Assembly: GCF_000993785.3 (NCBI RefSeq)
Contig: NZ_CP009922.3
Location: 5,394,001 to 5,458,000, forward strand
DNA from: Streptomyces xiamenensis
GTDB taxonomy: Bacteria; Actinomycetota; Actinomycetes; Streptomycetales; Streptomycetaceae
Reading direction: 5' to 3'
DNA length: 64,000 nucleotides
Within the stretch, counting starts at the first letter, position 1. Every line of letters begins with the position of its first letter. A model generated the notes under the pieces. The model made no database searches, was not told the DNA's origin, and was given only the letters and a program-made list of their open reading frames with translations. Positions 23,350 to 31,606 of this stretch are shown here, piece by piece. Both the position numbers and the translations under genes were made by a program.

Positions 23350-23379
23350 GTGGGTAACTAACTCAGGGAAAGTACCCAC
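23350..23379. promoter_or_regulatory. Inverted repeat GTGGGTA...TACCCAC, probable HxlR operator
   Basis: 7-bp perfect arms (23350-23356, 23373-23379) in the divergent promoter region of qorB-like and hxlR-like genes, 20 bp before the regulator start. The spacing suits a dimeric winged-helix repressor. Confidence 0.6.
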
Positions 23380-23398
23380 TTTGAAGTAAGCTACTGGC

Positions 23399-23785
23399 AT
23401 GGATGTGAGCAGGAAGTACGACGTGAACGCCGCCGACTGTCCCTCCCGCGCGGTGCTGGAGCACGTCACCAGCCGCTGGGGGGTCCTGGTACTGGCGTTG
23501 CTGCGCGACGAGGGGTCGCTGCGCTTCAGTGAACTGCGGCGGGCCATCTCCGGCATCAGCGAGAAGATGCTCGCCCAGACCCTCCAGACCCTGGAACGCG
23601 ACGGGTTCGTGCACCGGGTGGCGCAGCCGGTGATCCCGCCCCGGGTGGACTACTCGCTCACCGGGCTGGGCCGGGAGGCGGCCGCCCACGTGTGGGGTCT
23701 GGCCCGCTGGGTGGAGGAGCGGCTGCCGCAGGTGCAGGAGGGTCAGCAGCGGTACGACCTGGCCCGCGCCGCCGCCACCCGCTGA
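23399..23785 (+). CDS. HxlR-family winged-helix regulator
   Basis: 128 residues. Matches the family throughout: CPSRAVLEHVTSRWGVLVLALLRDE, LRFSELRRAISGISEKMLAQTLQTLERDGFVHR, and VDYSLTGLGREAAAHV. A Cys near residue 14 (AADCPSRAV) is at the redox-sensing position seen in QorR/YodB-like members. It is likely to repress the divergent NAD(P)H-binding gene through the inverted repeat at 23350-23379 and respond to quinone or electrophile stress. Confidence 0.93.
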   Translation: MDVSRKYDVNAADCPSRAVLEHVTSRWGVLVLALLRDEGSLRFSELRRAISGISEKMLAQTLQTLERDGFVHRVAQPVIPPRVDYSLTGLGREAAAHVWGLARWVEERLPQVQEGQQRYDLARAAATR

Positions 23786-23809
23786 TCCGCCCGGGCCGGC
23801 CGGCCCCGG

Positions 23810-24433
23810 TCAGCCGCTCCAGCGCTCGGCCAGCGCGGCGGGCATCTGCCGCAGATGGTCATCGGTGGCGCGCTGGAGCGCCACGAGCGACCCGTCGCCG
23901 CGCCGCGTCCACTCCTGGGCCGCCAGCGCGGAGGCCACCACGTAGGCGCCGACGAGCAGGGAGGGGCGCAGATCCCCGGGGGCGGTGCGCTCGCGGCGGG
24001 CGAGCACGGCGGCCATCCGCTGGTGCGCCGTGGCGGAGTGCACCATCTGGGCGGCGCGCAGTTCCGGCTCGACGCACACCAGCCGCAGCGCCGGCAGGAC
24101 GGTCTCCAGCGACTCGCCGGCCGTGATCTCCATGACCCGGGCGCCCGCCTCCCGCAGCACCATGAGCGGTGGTTCGTGCTCCGGCCGCCGTTCCGCCTCG
24201 GCGAGGAAGTGGTCGGTGATCTCCTGGACCGGATGGAGGACGAGTTCCTCCTTGCTGGCGAAGTAGCGGAAGAACGTCCGCTCCGAGACCCCCGCCTCGC
24301 GGGCGACGTCCCCGATCGTCGTACGGGCGTACCCGCGGTCGAGGAACAGGTCGAGTCCGCTGCGCAGCAACTCCTGCCGGGTTCGCAGCTTGTGGCTCGC
24401 GCGCGCTCCCGGTGCGGTGGTGTGGGGTCCCAT
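23810..24433 (-). CDS. TetR-family regulator
   Basis: 207 residues, ATG at 24433. N-terminal TetR helix-turn-helix at about 15-60 (KLRTRQELLRSGLDLFLDRG, TTIGDVAREAGVSERTFFRYFASKEEL). The C-terminal ligand domain is all-helical and has no recognisable family. It is divergent from a second TetR gene (24556) that precedes an MMPL transporter. Either regulator could bind the CGTTTCGAT repeats in the 122-bp gap between them. Confidence 0.93.
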   Translation of the reverse strand: MGPHTTAPGARASHKLRTRQELLRSGLDLFLDRGYARTTIGDVAREAGVSERTFFRYFASKEELVLHPVQEITDHFLAEAERRPEHEPPLMVLREAGARVMEITAGESLETVLPALRLVCVEPELRAAQMVHSATAHQRMAAVLARRERTAPGDLRPSLLVGAYVVASALAAQEWTRRGDGSLVALQRATDDHLRQMPAALAERWSG

Positions 24434-24490
24434 GCAGGCATGTTACGTCGCTGAAATGTACATGGAAACGGACGCGTATCGATCCGCTTG

Positions 24491-24541
24491 CGTTTCGATG
24501 GGGTGCGTCCTACGCTCTGACGTGTACGACACCGTTTCGAT
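24491..24541. promoter_or_regulatory. Direct repeats CGTTTCGAT x2, probable TetR operator region
   Basis: CGTTTCGAT at 24491-24499 and 24533-24541, 42 bp apart (four helical turns), with a related GTATCGAT just upstream. Located between divergent TetR genes. Confidence 0.45.
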
Positions 24542-24555
24542 CCACTGGGGGCCGC

Positions 24556-25182
24556 ATGACGGGCCAGGCCGGCGAGGCGTCCACCCGCAGGACCGCGCGC
24601 AGCAAGATCACCCCCGAGCGCGAGGCCGAGCTGTACGAGGCCGTGCTCGAACTGCTGCGGGAGCGCGGCTACGAAGCGCTGACCATGGACGCCATCGCCG
24701 CCCGCACCCGGTCCAGCAAGGCCACCCTCTACCGCCAGTGGGGGACCAAGGGCCAACTGGTCATCGCGGCACTGCGACACGGCAAGCCGTTCGACATCGA
24801 GGACATCGACACCGGCACCCTGGGCGGCGACCTGCGGGAGATGACCCGCCGCACCGGCAAGGCCGCCGGCGAGGACACCGAACTGCTCCAGGCCATCACC
24901 CACGCCGCCCGCCAGGACGAGGATCTGCGACTCGCCATGCGGGAGATGCTGATCCGCCCGGAGAACGAGGTCCTGGAACGGGCGCTGGCGCGCGGCGCGG
25001 AACGCGGCGAGGTGGACCCCGGCAACCCCGCCCTCGGCTACGTCGTGCACGCCCTGCTCGGCGCGCTCCTCGCCCGCCCGCTGATCGAGGACGACTACGC
25101 GGACGGCCCCTACCTGGAGCACTTCCTGGACTCGGTCGTGCTGCCCGCCCTGCTGCTGCGGCCGGAAAACCCCCGCCCCTGA
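24556..25182 (+). CDS. TetR-family regulator upstream of MMPL transporter
   Basis: 208 residues. Helix-turn-helix at about 20-65: ELYEAVLELLRERGYEALTMDAIAARTRSSKATLYRQWGTKGQL, with a TetR_C_16-like C-terminus (GYVVHALLGALLARPLI). The substitution of Trp in YRQWGTK resembles regulators paired with RND/MMPL exporters. The MMPL gene begins 124 nt downstream on the same strand, so this is probably its local repressor, responding to a lipid or drug substrate. Confidence 0.93.
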   Translation: MTGQAGEASTRRTARSKITPEREAELYEAVLELLRERGYEALTMDAIAARTRSSKATLYRQWGTKGQLVIAALRHGKPFDIEDIDTGTLGGDLREMTRRTGKAAGEDTELLQAITHAARQDEDLRLAMREMLIRPENEVLERALARGAERGEVDPGNPALGYVVHALLGALLARPLIEDDYADGPYLEHFLDSVVLPALLLRPENPRP

Positions 25183-25306
25183 CCCGACCCCGACGTCCCG
25201 TCTCCCCCCACCCACCTGACCCGGCCGTCCCGACGGCCGCCGGGACGGCACCGCTCGCCACCGAACCCCTATCACGCCACATGCTTGATCAGGAGACCCC
25301 CGCATC

Positions 25307-27559
25307 ATGGCGACTTTCCTCTACAGAATGGGCCGCTTCTCCTTCGTACGGCGGCGCTGGATCGTGCTGCTGTGGGTGGTGCTGCTCGGCCTCGCGGGCG
25401 CCGGCGCCGCCACCAACTCCGAACCCGGCTCGACCGAGTTCACCATCCCCGGCACCGAGGCACAGCAGGCGTTCGACCTGCTGAACGAGCGCTACCCCGG
25501 CTCCGGCGCCGACGGAGCCACCGCCCGCGTCGTGATCCGCGCCCCCGAAGGCGAACTGATCACCGACCCCACCCACCGGAGCGCCGTCCAGGACCTGGTC
25601 GCCGACCTGCGCTCGGGATCCGACCTGGTGGCCGACGTCGCCGACCCGTACGAGTCCCAGGCCATCAGCGAGGACGGGACCACCGCGTACGCCCAGGTCT
25701 CCTACCTGGTCAAGGGCCTGGAACTGGAGGACGCGGACCGCGACGCGCTGGAGGGCGCCGCCGAGGCGGGACGGGCCGGTGGGCTGACCGTGGAGATCGG
25801 CGGCGACGCCCTCCTCCAGATCCCCGCCACCGGCATCACCGAGGTCATCGGGGTCGCCGTGGCCGCCGTCGTCCTCGTCATCACCCTCGGCTCCCTCATC
25901 TGCGCGGGGCTGCCTCTGCTCACCGCGCTGATCGGCGTCGGCGTCGCGGTGGCCACCATCACCGCGCTCACCGGCCCGCTCGGCCTCGACGGCACCACCC
26001 CCATCCTGGCGATGATGCTCGGCCTCGCCGTGGGCATCGACTACGCGCTGTTCATCGTCTCCCGCTACCGGGCCGAACTCGCCGAGGGCCACTCCCACCC
26101 GGAGGCCACCGGACGGGCGCTGGGCACCGCGGGCTCCGCCGTGGTGTTCGCCGGGCTCACCGTCATCATCGCGCTGGCCGGGCTCGCCGTGGTCAACATC
26201 CCCATCCTCACCAAGATGGGTCTGGCCGCCGCCGGTTCGGTACTGATCGCCGTCCTCATCGCCATCACCATGATCCCCGCGCTGCTCGGCTTCGCCGGGG
26301 ACCGCATCCTGCCCCGGCGCACCCGCGACCGGCCGGCGGCACCGGACGCCACCGGCACCGGCACCACGGGCGCAACGGACCCCGGCCCGGCGGCCACGCG
26401 TCCCAACATGGGCGCCCGCTGGGCCCGCTTCGTGCTGCGCCGCCCGCTCGCCGTCCTCCTGGTCGCCGTCGTCGGCCTGGGCACCCTCGCACTGCCCGCC
26501 ACCAAGATGGAACTGGGCCTGCCCGACGACGGGACCCAGCCCACCGACACCACCCAGCGCCGCGCCTACGACCTGCTCGCCGAATCCTTCGGCGCCGGCT
26601 TCAACGGCCCCCTGATGGTGGCCGTCGACGGCCAGGACGCCGCCGGGGGCGCCGGCGCCGCCGCCGAGCGCGCCAGGGCCACCATCGAGGGTCTGGACGA
26701 TGTCGCCGTCGTCACCGAGCCGGTGCTCAGCGAGGACGGCTCCACCGCCATCCTCACCGTGATCCCGTCCTCCAAGCCGCTCAGCACCGAGACCGAGGAC
26801 CTGGTGACGGCCATCCGGGACGGCGCGGGGCAGCTGCGCGCCGACACCGGCGCCACCTTGCTGGTCACCGGCCAGACCGCCATGGGCATCGATGTCTCCG
26901 ACAAGCTCAACGACGCCCTGCTGCCCTACCTGGCCCTCGTCGTCGGCCTCGCCTTCCTGCTGCTGATCCTCGTCTTCCGCTCCCTGCTGGTGCCGCTCAA
27001 GGCCGCCCTCGGCTTCCTGCTGTCCGTGCTGGCCGCCCTCGGTGCCGTCGTCGCGGTCTTCCAGTGGGGCTGGCTGGGCGGTCTGTTCGGCGTCGAGGAG
27101 ACCGGCCCGGTGATGAGCCTGATGCCGATCTTCCTGGTCGGCGTGGTCTTCGGACTCGCCATGGACTACGAGGTGTTCCTGGTCACCCGGATGCGCGAGG
27201 CGTACGTCCACGGCCAGAGCCCCGGCGAGGCCGTCGTCACCGGATTCCGGCACGGGGCCCGGGTCGTCACCGCCGCCGCCATCATCATGATCAGCGTCTT
27301 CGCCGGGTTCGTCGGCTCCACCGAACCCATGGTCAAGATGATCGGCCTCGGCCTGGCCATCGCCGTCTTCTTCGACGCCTTCGTGGTGCGGATGACGCTG
27401 GTGCCCGCCGTCCTGGGCCTGCTCGGCCGGTCCGCCTGGTGGCTGCCGTCCTGGCTGGAACGGGCCCTGCCCGACGTCGACGTGGAGGGCGAGAAGCTGC
27501 AACAGCGCCTCGGCGCACCCCGGGACGGGACGAAGACCCACGAGGCGGCCGTGCCGTAA
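25307..27559 (+). CDS. MMPL-family (RND superfamily) transporter
   Basis: 750 residues, ATG with GGAG upstream. Two repeated MMPL units, each with a membrane helix, an extracytoplasmic loop (about 45-180 and 420-550) and a bundle of five or so helices. Signature segments GLAVGIDYALFIVSRYR in the first unit and GLAMDYEVFLVTRMREAY in the second carry the Asp-Tyr proton-relay residues. The linker between them (about 335-365) is Ala/Thr/Gly-rich. Actinobacterial MMPL proteins export lipids or drugs using proton motive force. Control by the upstream TetR gene is likely. A strong hairpin terminator follows at 27580. Confidence 0.95.
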   Translation: MATFLYRMGRFSFVRRRWIVLLWVVLLGLAGAGAATNSEPGSTEFTIPGTEAQQAFDLLNERYPGSGADGATARVVIRAPEGELITDPTHRSAVQDLVADLRSGSDLVADVADPYESQAISEDGTTAYAQVSYLVKGLELEDADRDALEGAAEAGRAGGLTVEIGGDALLQIPATGITEVIGVAVAAVVLVITLGSLICAGLPLLTALIGVGVAVATITALTGPLGLDGTTPILAMMLGLAVGIDYALFIVSRYRAELAEGHSHPEATGRALGTAGSAVVFAGLTVIIALAGLAVVNIPILTKMGLAAAGSVLIAVLIAITMIPALLGFAGDRILPRRTRDRPAAPDATGTGTTGATDPGPAATRPNMGARWARFVLRRPLAVLLVAVVGLGTLALPATKMELGLPDDGTQPTDTTQRRAYDLLAESFGAGFNGPLMVAVDGQDAAGGAGAAAERARATIEGLDDVAVVTEPVLSEDGSTAILTVIPSSKPLSTETEDLVTAIRDGAGQLRADTGATLLVTGQTAMGIDVSDKLNDALLPYLALVVGLAFLLLILVFRSLLVPLKAALGFLLSVLAALGAVVAVFQWGWLGGLFGVEETGPVMSLMPIFLVGVVFGLAMDYEVFLVTRMREAYVHGQSPGEAVVTGFRHGARVVTAAAIIMISVFAGFVGSTEPMVKMIGLGLAIAVFFDAFVVRMTLVPAVLGLLGRSAWWLPSWLERALPDVDVEGEKLQQRLGAPRDGTKTHEAAVP

Positions 27560-27579
27560 AACGGTTCAGCGCTCCGCGC

Positions 27580-27615
27580 GTGGCAGGCGGCCCGAGTGTC
27601 GGCGCCGCCTGCCAC
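27580..27615 (+). terminator. Hairpin terminator after MMPL gene
   Basis: GTGGCAGGCGGC pairs perfectly with GCCGCCTGCCAC; the loop can itself fold (CCGA/TCGG). No U-tract, as is common in Streptomyces. Confidence 0.75.
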
Positions 27616-27662
27616 AATGCACAGCGCGGCGCAGAGCGCGCCGGGAAAGCGGAGCGTGAGAC

Positions 27663-30119
27663 GTGACACAGTCCGTGGCGGGCAGGTCCATCGAGAGCAG
27701 GATCGCCGAGGAACTGGGCGTACGGGAGGGGCAGGTGACGTCCGCGGTGGGGTTGCTGGACGGCGGCTCCACGGTGCCGTTCATCGCCCGCTACCGCAAA
27801 GAGGCCACCGGCATGCTGGACGACGCCCAGCTGCGTGCCCTGGAGGAACGGCTGCGTTATCTGCGCGAGCTGGAGGAACGCCGCGCGGCGATCCTGGAGT
27901 CCATCCGCGGCCAGGGCAAGCTGGACGACGCGCTGGAGCAGCGGATCAACGCCGCCGAGACCAAGGCCAGGCTCGAGGACATCTATCTGCCCTACAAGCC
28001 CAAGCGCCGCACCAAGGCGCAGATCGCCCGCGAGGCCGGCCTCGAACCGCTGGCCGACGGGCTGCTGGCCGACCCCACCGTCGATCCGCAGGTGGCCGCC
28101 GCCGCGTTCACCGACGAGGCCAGGGGCGTCCCCGACGCCGCAGCCGCCCTCACCGGCGCCCGCGCCATCCTCACCGAACGCTTCGGCGAGGACGCCGACC
28201 TGCTGGGTGAGCTGCGCGAGAAGATGTGGACCACCGGCCGGGTGGTGGCCAAGGTCCGCGAGGGCAAGGAGGAGGCCGGCGCCAAGTTCGCCGACTACTT
28301 CGACTTCGCCGAGCCCTTCACCAAGCTGCCCTCGCACCGGGTCCTGGCCATGCTGCGCGGCGAGAAGGAGGAGATCCTCGATCTCACCCTCGACCCCGAG
28401 CCCGCCGACGCCGCACCGGCGCAGGACGGCCCCAGCGCCTACGAACGGGCCATCGCCCACCGGTTCGGCATCAGTGACCGGGGCCGCCCCGGCGACGCCT
28501 GGCTGGCCGAGACCGTCCGCTGGTCCTGGCGCACCCGCATCCTGGTGCACCTCGGCATCGACCTGCGCACCCGGCTGCGCACCGCCGCCGAGGACGAGGC
28601 CGTCGACGTCTTCGCCGCCAACCTGCGTGACCTGCTGCTCGCCGCCCCCGCGGGCACCCGCCCCACCATGGGCCTGGACCCGGGCCTGCGCACCGGCGTG
28701 AAGGTCGCCGTCGTCGACGCCACCGGCAAGGTCGCGGCCACCGACACGGTCTACCCGCACGCCCCGCGCCGCAACTGGACCGAGGCGCTGGCCCGGCTGG
28801 GCACCCTGGTCACCGAGCACGGCGTGGAACTCATCGCGATCGGCAACGGCACCGCCTCGCGCGAGACCGACAAGCTGGCCGGCGAACTGATCTCCGCCCT
28901 CGCCCCGGCCAAGGTGACCAAGATGGTGGTCTCCGAGGCGGGCGCCTCCGTCTACTCCGCCTCCGCCTACGCGGGGGAGGAGCTGCCCGACCTCGATGTC
29001 TCGCTGCGCGGCGCCGTCTCCATCGCCCGCCGGCTCCAGGACCCGCTCGCCGAGCTGGTGAAGATCGACCCGCGCTCCATCGGTGTCGGCCAGTACCAGC
29101 ACGACCTGTCCGAGGTGAAGCTCTCCCGCTCCCTGGACGCGGTCGTCGAGGACTGCGTGAACGGCGTCGGCGTCGACGTCAACACCGCCTCCGTGCCGCT
29201 GCTGTCCCGGGTCTCGGGCGTCTCCGGGACCCTCGCCAAACTGATCGTGGCCCATCGCGACACCAACGGCCCCTTCCACAGCCGCCGGGCCCTCAAGGAT
29301 GTCTCCCGGCTCGGCCCCAAGGCGTTCGAGCAGTGCGCGGGATTCCTGCGCATCCGGGACGGCGAGGACCCGCTGGACGCCTCGGCGGTGCACCCCGAGG
29401 CCTATCCGGTGGTGCGCCGCATCGTGCGCGAGACCGGCAAGGAGGTCGGCGCGCTGATCGGTGACAGCGCCGCGCTGCGCGGGCTGCGGCCCGCGGACTA
29501 CGTGGACGACACCTTCGGCCTGCCCACCGTCACCGACATCCTGGGCGAGCTGGAGAAGCCGGGCCGCGACCCGCGCCCCGAATTCCGCGCGGCCCGTTTC
29601 AGGGAGGGCGTGGAGAAGATCGGCGACCTGGAGCCCGGCATGGTGCTGGAGGGCGTGGTCTCCAACGTCGCCGCCTTCGGCGCCTTCGTCGATGTCGGCG
29701 TCCACCAGGACGGTCTGGTGCACGTCTCGGCGATGTCCGCCAAGTTCGTCTCCGACCCCCGCGAGGTGGTCAAGCCGGGCGACATCGTCCGGGTCAAGGT
29801 CCTGGACGTGGATGTGAAGCGGCAGCGGATCTCGCTGACCCTGCGCCTGGACGAGGAGCGGCCGGCCGGTGGCGGGCGCGCCGAGCGGGACGGCGCCGGC
29901 GCCCCGCGCCAGCGCGACCGGCGCGGCGGTCAGGGGGAGCAGCGCGGCCGGGGTGGCCGGCAGGGCGGTGCCGGGGCGCGTCAGGGCCGCGGCGGCGCCG
30001 CGCCGGCGGCACAGCCCGCCAACGGTGCCATGGCCGACGCCCTGCGCCGCGCCGGGCTGCTCGGCGGCGGGAAGGGCAGCGGCGGCGGAAACGGCGGCCG
30101 GGGCGGCCGGGGCCGCTGA
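27663..30119 (+). CDS. tex: Tex-family RNA-binding transcription accessory protein
   Basis: 818 residues from a GTG. Domain order as in Tex: N-terminal helical region (TVPFIARYRKEATGMLDD; DIYLPYKPKRRTKAQIAREAGLEPLA), YqgF-like RNase H fold (MGLDPGLRTGVKVAVVD, ~340; VSEAGASVYSASAYAGEELP, ~425), helix-hairpin-helix repeats (SIGVGQYQHDL; VGVDVNTASVPLLSRVSG), and a C-terminal S1 domain (GMVLEGVVSNVAAFGAFVDVG, ~660). A Gly/Arg-rich RGG-like tail of about 85 residues is an addition that may strengthen RNA binding. Monocistronic, closed by a very strong terminator. Confidence 0.96.
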   Translation: MTQSVAGRSIESRIAEELGVREGQVTSAVGLLDGGSTVPFIARYRKEATGMLDDAQLRALEERLRYLRELEERRAAILESIRGQGKLDDALEQRINAAETKARLEDIYLPYKPKRRTKAQIAREAGLEPLADGLLADPTVDPQVAAAAFTDEARGVPDAAAALTGARAILTERFGEDADLLGELREKMWTTGRVVAKVREGKEEAGAKFADYFDFAEPFTKLPSHRVLAMLRGEKEEILDLTLDPEPADAAPAQDGPSAYERAIAHRFGISDRGRPGDAWLAETVRWSWRTRILVHLGIDLRTRLRTAAEDEAVDVFAANLRDLLLAAPAGTRPTMGLDPGLRTGVKVAVVDATGKVAATDTVYPHAPRRNWTEALARLGTLVTEHGVELIAIGNGTASRETDKLAGELISALAPAKVTKMVVSEAGASVYSASAYAGEELPDLDVSLRGAVSIARRLQDPLAELVKIDPRSIGVGQYQHDLSEVKLSRSLDAVVEDCVNGVGVDVNTASVPLLSRVSGVSGTLAKLIVAHRDTNGPFHSRRALKDVSRLGPKAFEQCAGFLRIRDGEDPLDASAVHPEAYPVVRRIVRETGKEVGALIGDSAALRGLRPADYVDDTFGLPTVTDILGELEKPGRDPRPEFRAARFREGVEKIGDLEPGMVLEGVVSNVAAFGAFVDVGVHQDGLVHVSAMSAKFVSDPREVVKPGDIVRVKVLDVDVKRQRISLTLRLDEERPAGGGRAERDGAGAPRQRDRRGGQGEQRGRGGRQGGAGARQGRGGAAPAAQPANGAMADALRRAGLLGGGKGSGGGNGGRGGRGR

Positions 30120-30165
30120 CCCGCGCCGCACGGCCCCCGTACCGGGAGCGGCGGCACAGCGCACA

Positions 30166-30210
30166 GGGCGAGGGCCCGGGAGGTCGAATCCCGGGCCCTC
30201 GCCCCTTTTT
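30166..30210 (+). terminator. Rho-independent terminator after tex
   Basis: Perfect 16-bp stem (GGGCGAGGGCCCGGGA / TCCCGGGCCCTCGCCC), 7-nt loop, then TTTTT. A textbook terminator and the only one here with a full U-tract. Confidence 0.95.
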
Positions 30211-30273
30211 GCGCCAAGAAGTCATGAGATATGCACGGATGGTAACCGAGCTTGTCACGGGGAGGGAAATAAC

Positions 30274-30303
30274 TTACGGTGCCGTAACCTACGGTCTCGT
30301 AGG
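30274..30303. promoter_or_regulatory. Twin palindromes upstream of acyl-ACP desaturase
   Basis: TTACGG-TG-CCGTAA (30274-30287) is directly followed by CCTACG-GTCT-CGTAGG (30288-30303). The second ends 33 bp before the GTG start. Two side-by-side dyads suggest cooperative binding of a TetR-type lipid regulator. Confidence 0.65.
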
Positions 30304-30336
30304 TACACCCCTGATCCCGCCGCTCTTGGAGCCCTT

Positions 30337-31308
30337 GTGACACTGAGTTCCGACCACATCTCCCTCAAGGACACGTGGACCGACGCCCGCCTGCTCTTCG
30401 CCCTGGAGGAAGTCGTCGAGAAGGAGCTCAACCGCCATCTCGCCGTGGCCAAGGACTGGATGCCGCACGAGTACGTGCCCTGGAGCGAGGGACGGAACTT
30501 CGACGGGCCGCTCGGCGGCGAGCCGTGGGCGCCCGAGCAGTCGAAGGTCACCGACGTGGGGCGCACCGCGCTGGTGGTCAACCTCCTCACCGAGGACAAC
30601 CTCCCCAGCTACCACCACGAGATAGCCACACTCTTCGGCCGGGACGGCGCCTGGGGCACCTGGGTGCACCGCTGGACCGCCGAGGAGGGCCGGCACGGCA
30701 TCGTGATGCGGGACTACCTGCTCACCACCCGCGCCGTGGACCCGGTGGAGCTGGAGAACTTCCGGATGCAGCACATGTCCGAGGGTTTCGAGTTCGACCA
30801 CCCCGAGTCGATGCTGCACTCGGTGTCCTACGTGGCCTTCCAGGAGCTGGCCACCCGGATCTCGCACCGCAACACCGGACATCACTCGGGCGACCCGGTC
30901 TGCGACCGCATGCTGTCGCGGATCGCCACCGACGAGAACCTGCACATGGTCTTCTACCGGAACCTGCTGCGGGCCGCCTTCGAACTGGCGCCCGACCGCA
31001 CCATGTGCGCCGTGCGTGACGTGGTCGTCAACTTCCGGATGCCCGGCCACGGCATCCCCGGTTTCGAGCGCGCCGCTGCCCGGATGGCGCTCGGTGGCAT
31101 CTACAACATGCGCATCCACCACGACGACGTGCTCCAGCCGGTGCTGCGCTTCCTGAAGGTCATGGAGGTGGACGGCCTGGGCCCCGAGGGACAGCGCGCC
31201 CAGGAAGAGGTGGGCATGTACATGAACGGCCTGGACGCCGAGGCCCGCAAGTTCGACGAGCGGCTCGCCGCCCGTCTCGCCCGCCAGGCGGCCCGCAAGA
31301 ACGGCTGA
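30337..31308 (+). CDS. Acyl-ACP desaturase (soluble diiron type)
   Basis: 323 residues from a GTG with GGAG 5 nt upstream. Soluble desaturase that inserts a double bond into ACP-bound fatty acids using O2 and a reduced ferredoxin. Diiron ligands are visible: TEDNLPSYHHE (~90), RWTAEEGRHG (~120) and the second EXXH-type site IATDENLHMVFYRN (~205). TGHHSGDPVCDRML is typical of the bacterial family. Length is normal. The twin palindromes in its promoter indicate control by membrane-lipid status, giving temperature or fluidity adaptation. Confidence 0.95.
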   Translation: MTLSSDHISLKDTWTDARLLFALEEVVEKELNRHLAVAKDWMPHEYVPWSEGRNFDGPLGGEPWAPEQSKVTDVGRTALVVNLLTEDNLPSYHHEIATLFGRDGAWGTWVHRWTAEEGRHGIVMRDYLLTTRAVDPVELENFRMQHMSEGFEFDHPESMLHSVSYVAFQELATRISHRNTGHHSGDPVCDRMLSRIATDENLHMVFYRNLLRAAFELAPDRTMCAVRDVVVNFRMPGHGIPGFERAAARMALGGIYNMRIHHDDVLQPVLRFLKVMEVDGLGPEGQRAQEEVGMYMNGLDAEARKFDERLAARLARQAARKNG

Positions 31309-31330
31309 CGCGAGCACGGCGGGAATACGG

Positions 31331-31360
31331 TTGCCCGGCCCCCGCCGGCCCCCGTACGCT
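31331..31360 (+). promoter_or_regulatory. Possible promoter of ABC-F gene
   Basis: TTGCCC (31331-31336), 18-bp spacer, TACGCT (31355-31360, TANNNT type). It implies a long leader of about 240 nt before the ABC-F start, containing the hairpin at 31436-31460. The rest of the 298-bp gap shows no gene. Confidence 0.4.
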
Positions 31361-31435
31361 CGATGACGGCCTTGTCGTCGGCGAGGGGAGAGGCCGTTGC
31401 GCATCTGAGGTCTGGGACACCGTGAGCCCGTCGGC

Positions 31436-31460
31436 CCGTACGGCAGCACTGCCGGTACGG
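31436..31460 (+). promoter_or_regulatory. Hairpin in ABC-F leader
   Basis: CCGTACGGCAG pairs with CTGCCGGTACGG (one bulged base). Leader hairpins before ABC-F antibiotic-protection genes often take part in attenuation, but no convincing leader peptide was found. Confidence 0.4.
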
Positions 31461-31606
31461 CGCGCCGCGTCACGTGTGCGACCTCGGAAGTGAGCGGCTC
31501 CTATCACACGCCTCCCACGCATCCGATCACCCATCGACGGCCCTGACCGGCCCCGGTGTCCCGATGAGCTGCGACCCCTCTCATCGACGAACACCGGGAG
31601 ACCGGC

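Noticed and set aside
30166..30210. GGTCGAATCCCGGG resembles a tRNA T-loop
   Set aside because: It is the loop and right arm of a perfect terminator stem with a U-tract. No acceptor, D or anticodon arms can be formed.
31363..31425. Possible 20-residue leader peptide before the ABC-F hairpin
   Set aside because: ATG has no ribosome site and the peptide has no recognisable arrest motif. Position before a hairpin is suggestive but insufficient.
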